Shown in pieces: positions 54,151 through 64,000 of a stretch of 64,000 bases of DNA (position 1 is the stretch's first letter; each line of letters starts with the position of its first letter). This stretch comes from Panopea generosa (Eukaryota > Mollusca > Bivalvia > Adapedonta > Hiatellidae), in NCBI GenBank assembly GCA_029582155.1, contig CM055898.1:23549339-23613338 (forward strand), written 5' to 3'. Both the position numbers and the translations under genes were made by a program. The notes below the pieces were generated by a model. The model saw only the letters and a list, made by a program, of their open reading frames with translations, was not told the origin of the DNA and did no database searches.

Positions 54151-54564
54151 TCATTTAAATCTCTAGGATTATCACATTAATTGGAACAAAGGTTACATAA
54201 ATTATCTGCATGAAAAATGAGAGATTAAGTGAATACTATCAGGGATTATTAAGAGATTTATAAACATGGTGCAAAACAATTTATAAATCAGGCCAAATGC
54301 TTATTATGTGCACATTGTATAGAATGGGGTTTGACAAAATGTAAAAATGCATGTTATTTGTTCATTTTAAAGCAGTGAATGCACCAAATGCTGAGATATT
54401 TACTCATGACCTTTAACACAGTGTCCATAATAAACAATGTTGTTTAACCATATTTATACTACATTTGTCACATGAAACAAAAAAAAATATCTTAGATATA
54501 TCACATTGCCTTTCTGGGTGGAACCTGTACTTAAGCATAATGCAAATAAAGTGTCTTGCTCAAG

Positions 54565-54705
54565 CACAAGCTCACGCCAGAGGTTGCGGGTTTGATCCCC
54601 AGCTCGACCTGATGCCTCCCATAAAACAACACCCAGTACTGGTTCTACCCTAAAGCGGTTCATTCAAGCTCTGAGCTTTCATCACAATCAAGCTAAATAA
54701 AATTA
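54565..54705 (+). mobile_element. SINE family C, 5' truncated
   Basis: It begins within the head at ctcacgccagaggttgcggg tttgatcccc. The body 'aacaacacccagtactggtt ctacc' and tail follow. Confidence 0.72.
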
Positions 54706-54711
54706 GTATAG

Positions 54712-54995
54712 ACTTAGGACACATAGCTCAATCAGATGTGTGTCTTACTATCAATCCAGTGAGTTTGAATCCATGTCCGGCCACCGTGAGTCTCTGTGAT
54801 GATTGATGATATATGACATTGAGTCTCATTGTCATTCTTCTTCCATAGCTTACTCAAGTGGGACAGTTACCAGTTACTTGCGGAGATGGCTATAGCACTG
54901 CTCCACCTTCAGGATCCCAGTAAAGAGAGGTTAGGTAACTGATTGTCTGTTAGCCCTAGATGGCATAAAAATAATGCTAAATATCCCAAACAAAC
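54712..54995 (+). mobile_element. SINE family A, full length, forward
   Basis: The head is acacatagctcaatcagatg tgtgtcttactatcaatcca, and the body ends 'tgattgtctgttagccctag atggcataaaa'. It directly follows a SINE C copy. Confidence 0.78.
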
Positions 54996-55844
54996 CTCAA
55001 AGCCACAACACATGGCCCCAGTCAGGAATTGAACCCAGCACCTTCCAATACCCAGTCAGATGTAGTGAACCATTTCATATTAATTTTATTAAAAAAATTT
55101 TTTTCACACAAATGGAACACCTTCAAATCCAACCAAATGTTATGGGTCAGTTAGTATGTCACAAATGGAAACTAGAACAAACTATTGGTTGACATACCAA
55201 TTTGTGTTGTAATTGTCAACAAATATGTCACATGGCAGACAACCCTGACCAAAAACATGTGACAGCATCAGAAAACAGAATAACAACAAAATTAAGCCTG
55301 AAGTCAATGCTACTATACGAGATAAAAACTCAGATATAGAAGACCACAGGAGAGTTATAAATTAAAGGGAACTCTGTTAAAACCAAGGTCCATATTTATA
55401 AAGCCTCTTTATCTAATATGATCACTATTTTGTTTAAATTACGTTTAGCCAATAACAAACTGATTTTGTGTTGTGTCATTTAATCAGTTTTGAGTTCACT
55501 GATATCTAGGATAAGGACATAATAAATTAATTGCTTGATTAACATCCCCGCCTGTCTCTAATTGTCATGCCGCCTTATTTCCCCCCCCCCCCCCACACAC
55601 ACACACCCAGCCCCCAACCCCCCCAAAAAAATTCAATATATATTTCTTTTATATGAAAAACATAAAAAAAAATAAAAATAAATTAAAATAAAAATAATAA
55701 AATCCTCCCGCCCTCCCCCTTTTTAAGAAAAATTTGGATGATAATCTAGCAATTAATTTATTATGGCCTAAAGCAACTGACGGTAGTTAACACACAGGAG
55801 TCCCAGTTACTGCTGAAGCAGCCAGGTCTCATACATAAACATTT

Positions 55845-56010
55845 TGAGGGGCCCGTGGTCTAATGGTAGAGATTTGACCCCTGGACCGGAAGGTCATGGG
55901 TTTGATCCCTTACCATGGTCACGTGTGATGTTTTTGTGTTAGACACCTTCACAGCCAGAGAAGACTCTGAGTGCAATTTGTGCAAGTTGTAAAAACATTT
56001 TTCACTATCA
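55845..56010 (+). mobile_element. SINE family E (tRNA-like head)
   Basis: The head gaggggcccgtggtctaatg gtagagatttgacccctgga and B-box-like gggtttgatccc differ from families A-D. The body has 'gtgttagacaccttcacagc cagagaa'. Only one copy is seen. Confidence 0.6.
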
Positions 56011-56904
56011 ATGTAAAATAAGTTTCATCTAATGATTTAACATGCTCCACTTAGCTTAAGTATCTTAACAATTTCTTACCTTGTCTATTAAATCTTGCAT
56101 AAATCCTTACACCATGCATCAGACGTGAAAAATAGCAGCTGTGTAAGTGCAGTTCCAGCCGTAATCAATAACTTACACTGCCATTAAGACTATACTGTAA
56201 CATGTTCAAAGACTCTCAATTTTAATGCTATGCAGTACATGTATCTCCATTTTTGTTAACAAATGATTTTAAACAGTTCACTTAAACAAACCTCACACAG
56301 AACAAAATTATTTCGATAACTAAATATCAATTTAAAATTAACTTTCTTTGGCACACCAATTTACATACATACACATACATATATAGTATACACAATTGAT
56401 TGCGGGTATTGGATATATTGGTACTATAATACTTGTAGTGAATATCTGATCGAGATTAGCCCATTGTACGATCGGCGAACGGGTGAGAACCCCTTGACAA
56501 CAATATAAACAATCTCCCAACCTACAAGCCACATGTGAATGTGTCATGTGCTGTGGACAATGTTTTACCTTTCTGATGACTGATATACAAAAAATATTTA
56601 TTGTTGACTTGGTTTAATAAAAGGGTCGTAACCTATTGATGTATTAATGCTTGTTTTTAATGAAATGGCTTAAATATGAGTTCAAAAGTATCAATTCTAC
56701 TTTGAATAAGTGGGGTGGGGGTAGAAGACTAATAGAATAATATCATCTATTCCTTTATTTATTTTTGTTTCATTACAAATACAAAATGGAACCAAGCTAG
56801 TGTATAAATACCATATTTTAATCAGTTATGTTTTTTTTTCTTATCTATTTTAAAGGACTGATTTCAACATTTTATCCATTAAAGGTTTAATGATTAGCAC
56901 TGTC

Positions 56905-57045
56905 GAATTACTGGTGGAGGGGGACCAACCATTTACATGAACCAGTGCAGAACAACTGTCCCTCCACAACCAACTGGTCAACCATCTCTGGGTTCGAACT
57001 TAAGTAGTGAGAGGTTAAGTGATTTCTAACTAGCATCTTACAAAA
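56905..57045 (-). mobile_element. SINE family B, degraded
   Basis: 'actggtggagggggaccaac', 'tccacaaccaactggtcaac' and 'gtagtgagaggttaagtgat' follow family B order. Confidence 0.55.
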
Positions 57046-58284
57046 TGTGTAACCTTAAAAAATCCAAACTCTTTTGTCATTGATGGTCAATAAAAATGTA
57101 AAAATATAATTAGCCAGGTTGGATGGAACGTGACAAATTATGTACTGTTATACAAAATAACCATCTTTAGATTTCCAGCCCAACCCCAAGACATCATCCT
57201 ACCCCACCCCTAGCCCCATTCCTTCATACCATCATGACATATATAACACAACTAAATACATCCAGCTATTCACAGTGTTTTTTTTTCGGCCATTTTTATA
57301 GCCGTTATTGGGTCATATTCCCAATGGCAAATAGTATCTTTTTTTCCCAATTGAATGGTAAAAATTCCCAATTGAAAGCTTCAAAAATGTAAATTGAAAC
57401 TTGCCATACTTCCTTGATAAAATAAAGAAAGTTTTCCTCATTCTGAATTTAGTATGAAATTGATTATTTAACTAAATGGCCTGATAAGCAAGTGTACACT
57501 TTTTATAAATATATAAATATATTTAATGCAAAAAAATTTCCCAATGTTAATGAAAATGCCGCTAAAATTCCCAATTCCAAGGGTATGGGTCATCTTCCCA
57601 AAATGGTGAAAAAAAACACTGATTCATGTAAGCAGCATCATCACACTTGGCTCTTAGTCAGTAGAGGCTTATTTCTCCTTCTAAATGACAATGATGAAAT
57701 GGTGTATAAATGTAGCAATTTAGTGCATCCTTGTTTGCTGTACTTCCGTCAGTAGGTATTAAAGTAGTTGATTTTCTTTTGTTTTGCTAGATTATCAATT
57801 TGAACAAAAAAATGGTCCGAAATCATGAAAACAAAACTTGTTTTGAAATTCAATAAAGAAGTTTGAGTAGGAATTTTAGTGAGTAGGAAGTGGTATGGCC
57901 AACAAACAATTTATTTTTAAGAATACCCTTGTAAACAGTCAATATAATTATTGACACTGTAAAATAAATAATGAAACAATAATGATTTACAATCCTGGTA
58001 TGCTATGGGTAATTGAACATTCTAAATAAAGTAAATAAAGTATTCAAGCCTTGTTATTATTTCCTTAATTATAAACAAAAGAAATCACAAGTTTGCCCTT
58101 CATACCACTGGAGTAACAACAAAGCCTTTATATAAGCAATCAATTAATCAGAACTTAATTTCAATGTATATGCATTCATGTAATATACTTCATTACAAGT
58201 GCAGCCATGTCGTGTACAATGTAGAAATGTGTCCAGATGCCCCCGCTCAGTGGCTTCCATTTCTTGTTGGGCATAATGGTGATT

Positions 58285-58565
58285 TGTTTCTTTGTTTGAG
58301 TATTTAGCGTCATGTTTATGTCATCATGGGGTAATAGATGATCAGGCCATTGCTCTTTCTTGTGATTCTGGAAGGGTAACCAGTATTCAAGCACACACAT
58401 CTCCACTAGTAAATTATAAATTTCCCACTTGAATCTGTGGTGAGAGATGAATGACCATGAGCAGTAATAACCAATCATCATGGAAGCTGTGGCCGGGCAG
58501 GGATTCAAACTCAAGACTCGTGGATTGATAGTCAGATGCACCGCTGATTCAGCTGGCAGTCATAT
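58285..58565 (-). mobile_element. SINE family A, full length
   Basis: It carries 'gatgatcaggccattgctct', 'cagtattcaagcacacacat' and the head complement at the right end (gatgcaccgctgattcagct). Confidence 0.75.
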
Positions 58566-59122
58566 TGGACCATAGGCAGCTATCTGAACTTGTTAAAATA
58601 TTGATAATAGTTCTATAGTAAAAACAAAAAGCTTCCTGTAATTTTATCTAGCTTATCTAAGGAAAAACAAATCATTGAATGAAATAAATTCTGTAAACAC
58701 TCGGTCACCAAGTCACAGCATGATTCACGACTACCTGGAGGTTTACACTGAGAGAAAGAGCACGTTTTACGTCATACCTCCCAAGTCATCCATTTGGCAA
58801 AACTTCCTTTTATCAATGCTGTCATGCCTCATGCCATTTTTCATTATAGCATAAAAGGAAACTTTTTTTAAAATTTAAAATCAATTAAGAACCAATAAAT
58901 TACATGTTGAACACAAGCTGAAGGAGAACAGTGCAGACTGACAATTCACTACAAAAGGAAACAGCAATATATATGCCTATCATATATCATCTGAAATTAT
59001 TTCTTTTTCTTATCAAGAGCTTATTGTTTTGTGTAAACATTTAATTTACATTCTGAAGATCTGTCTAAGATAGTTTTTGCTCTAAATCTTATGTTAAAAT
59101 AAACTTTCTCATTTTTTTACCA

Positions 59123-59142
59123 ATATATATATATATATATAT
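59123..59142. repeat. (TA)n microsatellite
   Basis: A pure ta run of about ten units, followed by tgtatgg. Confidence 0.85.
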
Positions 59143-60464
59143 GTATGGAGATAATTATTTTTTGAACAACCATACATAAATGTACAGACCTGATTATGGC
59201 AAGCTCCCCTAGCTATAATGCTAACCAAGGACACAAGGCAATAGAATCAACCAACCCAATAAAACTGGTGTCAACTACGACTTAATATACAAAATGGTTT
59301 TACACATTTGGACTGTTTACATACATGAACTGATAGCTTTATAGGAGTAGGATCTAGTTATGAATTCGTAACTACTTACACACTATATAAATGACAGACA
59401 TAGACACATGTTGGATGTGAAACCATAAAGGGAGATAATAATTTCACAACAATGGAAATTCCAACTGTGATCTTTGAGGGGAGGTGGGAAATACGATCTG
59501 TCCAGTAAAGATAAATATAATGAACAGAAGGAAGCCTACCTTCACTTGACATGATATAGATATTAACATATATGAATGGTAAGTTATGACACATATAAAC
59601 ACATATAGAGAGTTGCCATAAACCTAAGTTCTTCAACCACTGATGTAAGCCATGATGTAAGCTGTGTTGCCAACATCAATCTAAATCAATAAGCACAATG
59701 CAGATCCTCTGGAAACCTTCAAGAGGTTTTGTCATTATTCCTATATGGACAAAGTGCTTGGCAATCGATAAAATCTGCGGGATCACATAATAGTTTTCTT
59801 TAATTTTCTGAAAATCAATTCTTATCTGTAAGTTATTGAAATATGATATCGATATAATAACACTTTTTTATTGAATCTCAATATCTGCAGCAGCAGATAC
59901 TTTACCAAACGCAACAACGGAACATTTTGTCAGATCTAGCATTGTGATAGCTGATTGTTCAAGTTAACAAAATTGGAAAAACAACTTCAACTGAAGCTTT
60001 AATATTATAGATTTGTGTTCTCAGATTTAAGACCATCTATAAATAGGTTAAATTCAGGAAGCATACAATCTTTTTTTAAAAATTCAATTGACGGCCCCTT
60101 ATTTACATTTATAGTTTACTTTTTTGTTACAAAATGTAATATAAAACAAGAGACTTAGGAGACTTAATTCGTTTTTTGAAAAATGGTTACAATTTTAGAT
60201 TTAGGACATAAGAAAACATTAGAATATAATGAAAGAGAGCGAATTTTAATCTGGCGGATTGGAAGAATTTCCAATTTTTCGTCTTGTCATTATTTGAAAA
60301 TGGAGAACATCCAGAGTTATGAGCAGAGTTGAAAATTGGGCAAGTAATATTCATTTTTTTCACATATTGACTAATTTCAAATCCAAACTGATGGCCCTAA
60401 TACGCTCATCTGATGTAGGAAAACCTATATTTAGAGGAATGCAAGAGTGCATACAAGGTAAAAA

Positions 60465-60635
60465 AAATAATGCCATTTTCATAACATTTCAGGTGATATA
60501 CAGCATATCTAGTTTTATTGGTGGAGAAATGCATCAGAATAAATCTGAAGAACAACACTTCTTCTGTAAGAAAATGACAAATAACTGAGAGGTAAGTGAT
60601 CTTGAAATGAAGACTTGGCCTTAGATGATTCTGGC
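60465..60635 (-). mobile_element. SINE family B, degraded
   Basis: 'tgccattttcataacatttc aggtgatatacagcatatct agttttattggtgg' opens the copy. The head end is decayed. Confidence 0.6.
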
Positions 60636-61099
60636 TTGGATCACCTAAAAACCGATAACAATGATTGGTCTATTTATACTTTCGACAACATTACATATGC
60701 TAATACTCGATTTGCTATAATCCACGAAAACAAAAAGACTTTACTAACCTCTTATAAGTAAGAGTTACTACCCTTAGCTATAAATATGCGCATGTGTGAT
60801 AGAAACATCCTCTTTCTGTTTTCGTAGCCTTGTGTGAGATTAGTTGTTTTTTAATGGTTTTATTAAGTTGCACATTCATTAGTTTGTAATTGTGTTACTT
60901 CCTGTCAGCGATTAAGTTCACTTTACAGTGTTATTTTTCAGTTTATTTTGTAAAGAATTTCACTGTTTAATTATTCAATTGTAATATAGTCGGCCAAATT
61001 CTTCAGCATGTCACTGTTTTTTTCAATTAATATTTGTAAACTAATCGGTACTGTTCGCCAATTTTGTTTTATATTTCAGGATATTTGTACAACCTGCAT

Positions 61100-62330
61100 T
61101 TGTACTTGGAATCTTGGAAATCCAGGGGTATCTCATTGTATATACAAACCCATGATATATTAACCCTGGGGAGATATCCCTCAGATTCCCAGGGCCTTCC
61201 CATGGAGCTATGTCTCTTGGAGGAAGGCACCGTTGGTACTGGAGCTACACCCTCCATAGACCTTCGACCTCCGGGTCAGTCTACAAGAAGTCTCAATGGG
61301 CTAGGTCTAGTACCACAACCCAGAGAGTAACGGGTGGACGGATACACTCCTGGAGCTCCTCCACATTCGCTAGCTATCACTGTCCCAGCAGCACACAGCA
61401 GCAGCACAAGGAAAGGAATAGCAGGCAATCGAGGGAAGACTTCCAGTGAGAGCTGGAGGGAACATAAAAGAAATAGACGTAAAGTTTCTTGTTCTTCATC
61501 TAAAGGAAGAGACTCCAACTTTTCGATTTCTTTTAACCTTCTAATTATAGTGAATCCAGGGACAGATCTAGTCATCTAGTCATCTAGTCTTCACTCCCTG
61601 CTAACCAACCATCTGTCCCCTTTCCAGGGGCGAAGGTTGCTCCTCTTTCCATTGACAACGAGGACATTTTGGTCGAGAAATTGGGAACACCCTTCCCCCA
61701 ATACTCAGAGATGTTGTCTCTGCTTAGAGATAGATTTGGCCCTGAACTTTGTCTCAAGGTGGTTTATACTACCACTACTGCTCAGGGTACCTCAGCCTTA
61801 GATTTTTATTTAAGACTGACACTCCGCCTAACTCTATCCCTTCACTACCACAGGGTAGTCAGGTACCTCATTTGATGACAAGATTACAGCAAAGCTGAGA
61901 GGGGAGGAGATGGTCCCATATGGCCCTCTTTCTCACTTTTCTAAGGCTCTTATGAAAGACAGGTTGGGCACCAATTTGAAGAACTGTAATTCATTCTTTA
62001 CATTCATTGGCATGTTTAGAAGTTCAGGCCAGTTTTCACTCTCATATTACGGGCGCGTAGGTTATTCTTCTGTACGCTCAAGAGGGTTCGCCACCGCCAA
62101 CACTGGTCAACAGCGCTCGCTCAGTGTCCACTTCCCTGAGGATGGTCGCTCACACTCCTGTAACACAGGCGCAAGCCCATCGCTCCATAGCTTCTGTGGT
62201 ATCTTGTCTAACCTGCAAGACCATAACCCGTCACCTGAAGCTCTTCTTGAGCTGCATCAATACCTCTAGTCAATGGTTAAGGACAACAACAATATGGTTC
62301 TCTAAACCAACAGCTGGTTTCTAGTCTGAG
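61100..62330 (+). pseudogene. gag-like ORF1 remnant of the DIRS-like element
   Basis: Overlapping plus-strand frames hold a Ser/Arg-rich region (about 61,380-61,500), then a helical segment at 61,669 onward beginning MVEKLGTPFPQYSEMLSLLR, and further broken pieces to about 62,330. Position before the reverse transcriptase suggests a nucleocapsid role. Frame changes and stops mean it is not expressed as one protein. Identity rests on position more than on motifs. Confidence 0.5.
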
Positions 62331-62859
62331 GGTTGAACAGTTTAACTTTCCTACACTTCTTGGACCTAATTTCCAAGAAGTGGTTGAGATTTGTAGAAAA
62401 GAGTTTGAGAACTCCTCGTTTCAGCAGTTAGCCATGGCCAAGCTTCATACTAGACCTCCAGTACAGTTCCACTTATAGCTCCTCAAGCTACATTCAGTAG
62501 GGCTCCAGTAATTGGGTCTTAAGGCCCCCAATTTTCCTCAGGCTTTACCTTCCCGGGTTACTTCTAACCATAAAGGAAGCAAGTCATCCAGAGGTAGGGG
62601 CAATGACAGAGGAAGTCTAGTGCCTACCCCATAGGGGTGCCCGTTCCGGAAATTTCCACGTCTTTCCAGATTTACTGGGTTCTTCCAACATAAATTTGAA
62701 GATCCTAAGGCTAGACATTCCCTCAAGAGGCAGACTTTCAGCCTTCTCAGAGGCCGGGAAAATTTTTGGCAGACCCTTGGACACTTTCAATGATCCTTTT
62801 TGGGTCAATCCCCAACGGTTTCTTTTCACCCAAGATGCTTGGTAAATCTCTGGGATCCA

Positions 62860-63567
62860 ATGAAACAGGAGATTTTCGACACATATGTAAGGAATCTTCT
62901 GTCTCTCGCTGCAATTGAACCGGTACTCCCCTCCTCTCCCAAGCAGGGGTTCTACAGTTGTCTTTTCATAGTTCCCAAAGAACAGGGGGATGGAGAACCA
63001 TTATCGACCTTTCACGTCTGAAAAAGTTCTTTCCACCACCGCTTCAAAAATTTATGGAGATCCTGGAATCCATTCGGATAGAACTACAAAAGAACGAGTG
63101 GGTAACTTCTATCTAGATCTAAAAGATACTTAAGTTCACTTTCCTATACATCCAGTTTCAGGCGATACCTTCGCTTCTCTTGGCAAGGTTCAACCTATCA
63201 ATTTCGGGCTCTTCCCTTCAGTCTATCACTAGCACCTTATATTTTCACTAGAATAGTAAAGTGCTCATGATCCCAGGTGCATTGTATGGATATTCGTCTC
63301 CATACTTATCTGGACGACTGGCACTTAACCGCCAACTCCAGGGACTTAGCTCTGCAACACTCAAGACATCTTCTGTGTCTTAATTTAAAGCTGGACTTCA
63401 TTCCCAACTGGGACAAGTCGGAATTGGTTCCTTGCCAAATATTTACGTTCCTAGGAGCACATTTCCTATTACAGGAAGCTTTTTTGGATCCTTTTCTGGT
63501 AAATCTGGAACATCTTCTATCAGTTCCATCTGCTTCAGCCAGGGGACTTAATTCATTCATTTATTAA
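62860..63567 (+). pseudogene. reverse transcriptase remnant (DIRS type)
   Basis: Visible motifs in order: QGFYSCLFIVPKEQGDGE (about 62,945-63,000), IIDLSRLKKF after a frameshift (about 63,000), a DLKDT/HFPIHP region near 63,115-63,150, and YLDDW at 63,307-63,321, which carries the catalytic Asp pair. The frame changes near 62,995 and 63,105, and stops fall near 63,130 and 63,230. Function in life would be copying the element's RNA; this copy is dead. Confidence 0.8.
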
Positions 63568-63619
63568 CGAGCCATATAAACATATTGGAGATGAGGGCAG
63601 TATTTCTGGCCCTACATCT

Positions 63620-63697
63620 TTTCTAGTGTCAGTACGAGGTCACTCAGTCACGCTAACCACGGACAACACAACCGAAGCATCTTACGTGTACAAGGAG

Positions 63698-63729
<32 letters not shown>

Positions 63730-64000
63730 TCATGCTCGGGGCTAGAACTTGACAAAGGAGACTCTAACTTCGTACTCCCAAGTAGGAATCTCTCTCACAG
63801 CCAGGTATATTACAGGCAAACTGAATGTTCTGGTATATTCCCATTCCAGGAAAACCCAGCTAGTTCACACAGAAGGGATGTTACATCGATCTACACTAGC
63901 TCAGGTGTTCCAACATTGGGACACACCTCATAATAGATCTCTTTGTTACTCGGTTGATCAACCAACTCCCAACCTTGTTTCTCCAGTTCCAGATCCCCTG
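63620..64000 (+). pseudogene. RNase H remnant, split by a G run
   Basis: VRGHSVTLTTDNTTEASYVY matches the part of RNase H with the catalytic Asp in 'TDN'. A 29-base G run (63,700-63,728) then replaces the Gly-Gly-Thr-like turn. After it, 'ARYITGKLNVLVYSHSR' and a Pro-rich 'PNLVSPVPDPL' end follow the usual order. Confidence 0.7.
63700..63728. repeat. 29-base G run in the RNase H region
   Basis: An uninterrupted G run follows 'tacaaggagtt' and precedes 'ctcatgctcgg'. It is as long as the one at 41,316-41,343. Confidence 0.9.

Larger units (their letters stand above)
38600..60900. other. 22 kb without a convincing multi-exon gene
   Basis: Apart from the short ORFs and repeats listed, no run of exons with matching phases and no LRR-like coding was recognised on either strand. 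Gene-free stretches with nothing recognisable include 41,460-42,470, 43,660-45,290, 46,620-48,010, 51,920-52,710, 55,000-55,840 and 57,050-58,280. Much of this could be upstream intron of the CEP97-like gene. Confidence 0.5.
61000..64000 (+). mobile_element. DIRS-like retrotransposon, degraded, cut by the window edge
   Basis: GC content rises sharply from about 61.1 kb. A gag-like region is followed by reverse transcriptase with YLDDW and then RNase H, in the order known of DIRS-group (tyrosine recombinase) retrotransposons. No single frame is intact. The left boundary is uncertain and terminal repeats were not identified. The recombinase would lie past 64,000. Confidence 0.8.

Noticed and set aside
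56088..56150. Exon-like stretch with donor GACAAG|GTAAGA on the minus strand
   Set aside because: The frame is short, composition is not coding-like, and no partner exon of matching phase was seen.
58700..58830. 5' untranslated or first exon on the minus strand (donor-like CCTCCAG|GTAGTC)
   Set aside because: The frame closes after nine codons, there is no further support, and the donor match is weak.
38600..60900. Leucine-rich-repeat exons of CEP97
   Set aside because: They were looked for on the minus strand by eye; no LxxLxLxxN-type run with splice sites was found. A profile search could still find short ones.
61276..61575. Minus-strand 99-codon ORF
   Set aside because: It is antisense to the DIRS-like gag region and shows no motif of its own.

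Overview
The window reads as AT-rich, intron-rich animal DNA, most likely from a mollusc and probably a bivalve. The grounds are several families of SINEs with tRNA-like heads in both orientations, short terminal-inverted-repeat elements, many minisatellite arrays, a dispersed 'gaccttgacc / agggccatagctcctg' type repeat, and a DIRS-like YLDDW retrotransposon. The species cannot be fixed from sequence alone. There are no operons, CRISPR arrays or rRNA genes.

One protein-coding gene is well supported. It lies on the minus strand and occupies about 38.2 kb down to 0.3 kb. Fourteen exons, found by joining splice sites whose phases all agree, encode the last 1,362 residues of a protein. In order these hold a Gln-rich helical stretch, a long low-complexity linker, an IQ motif with a following coiled coil, a fibronectin type III domain split over three exons, and a very large Arg/Ser-rich disordered tail. 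The IQ/coiled-coil part resembles the IQ region of the centrosomal protein CEP97 (LRRIQ2). The leucine-rich-repeat N-terminus expected of CEP97 was not found in the window and presumably lies beyond it. The FN3 domain is not something I associate with vertebrate CEP97.

Layout: 1-312, 3' flank and short tandem repeats. 313-38,199, the CEP97-like gene, its introns filled with minisatellites, SINEs and small DNA elements. 38,200-60,900, no convincing multi-exon gene; instead SINEs, a 0.8-kb CATT-rich array, a 60-bp minisatellite, and a 62-codon ORF at 40,814-41,002 that recalls part of the histone H2B fold. About 61,000-64,000, a decayed DIRS-like retrotransposon running off the right edge, with gag-like, reverse transcriptase and RNase H segments broken by frameshifts, stops and a 29-base G run.

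The most unusual pattern is where the minisatellites start. Two arrays (12.7-13.2 kb and 38.2-38.6 kb) abut a coding exon of the gene and repeat that exon's own 3' splice acceptor, so each intron carries a row of decoy acceptors. Other arrays are seeded inside transposable elements: a 63-bp segment of a tRNA-Ala-like SINE is repeated nine times at 34 kb but is single-copy in its relatives at 43.4 and 53.0 kb, and a 69-bp unit is repeated about sixteen times in one element next to a sister copy with one unit. The shared theme is local expansion of single-copy functional or mobile-element sequence.
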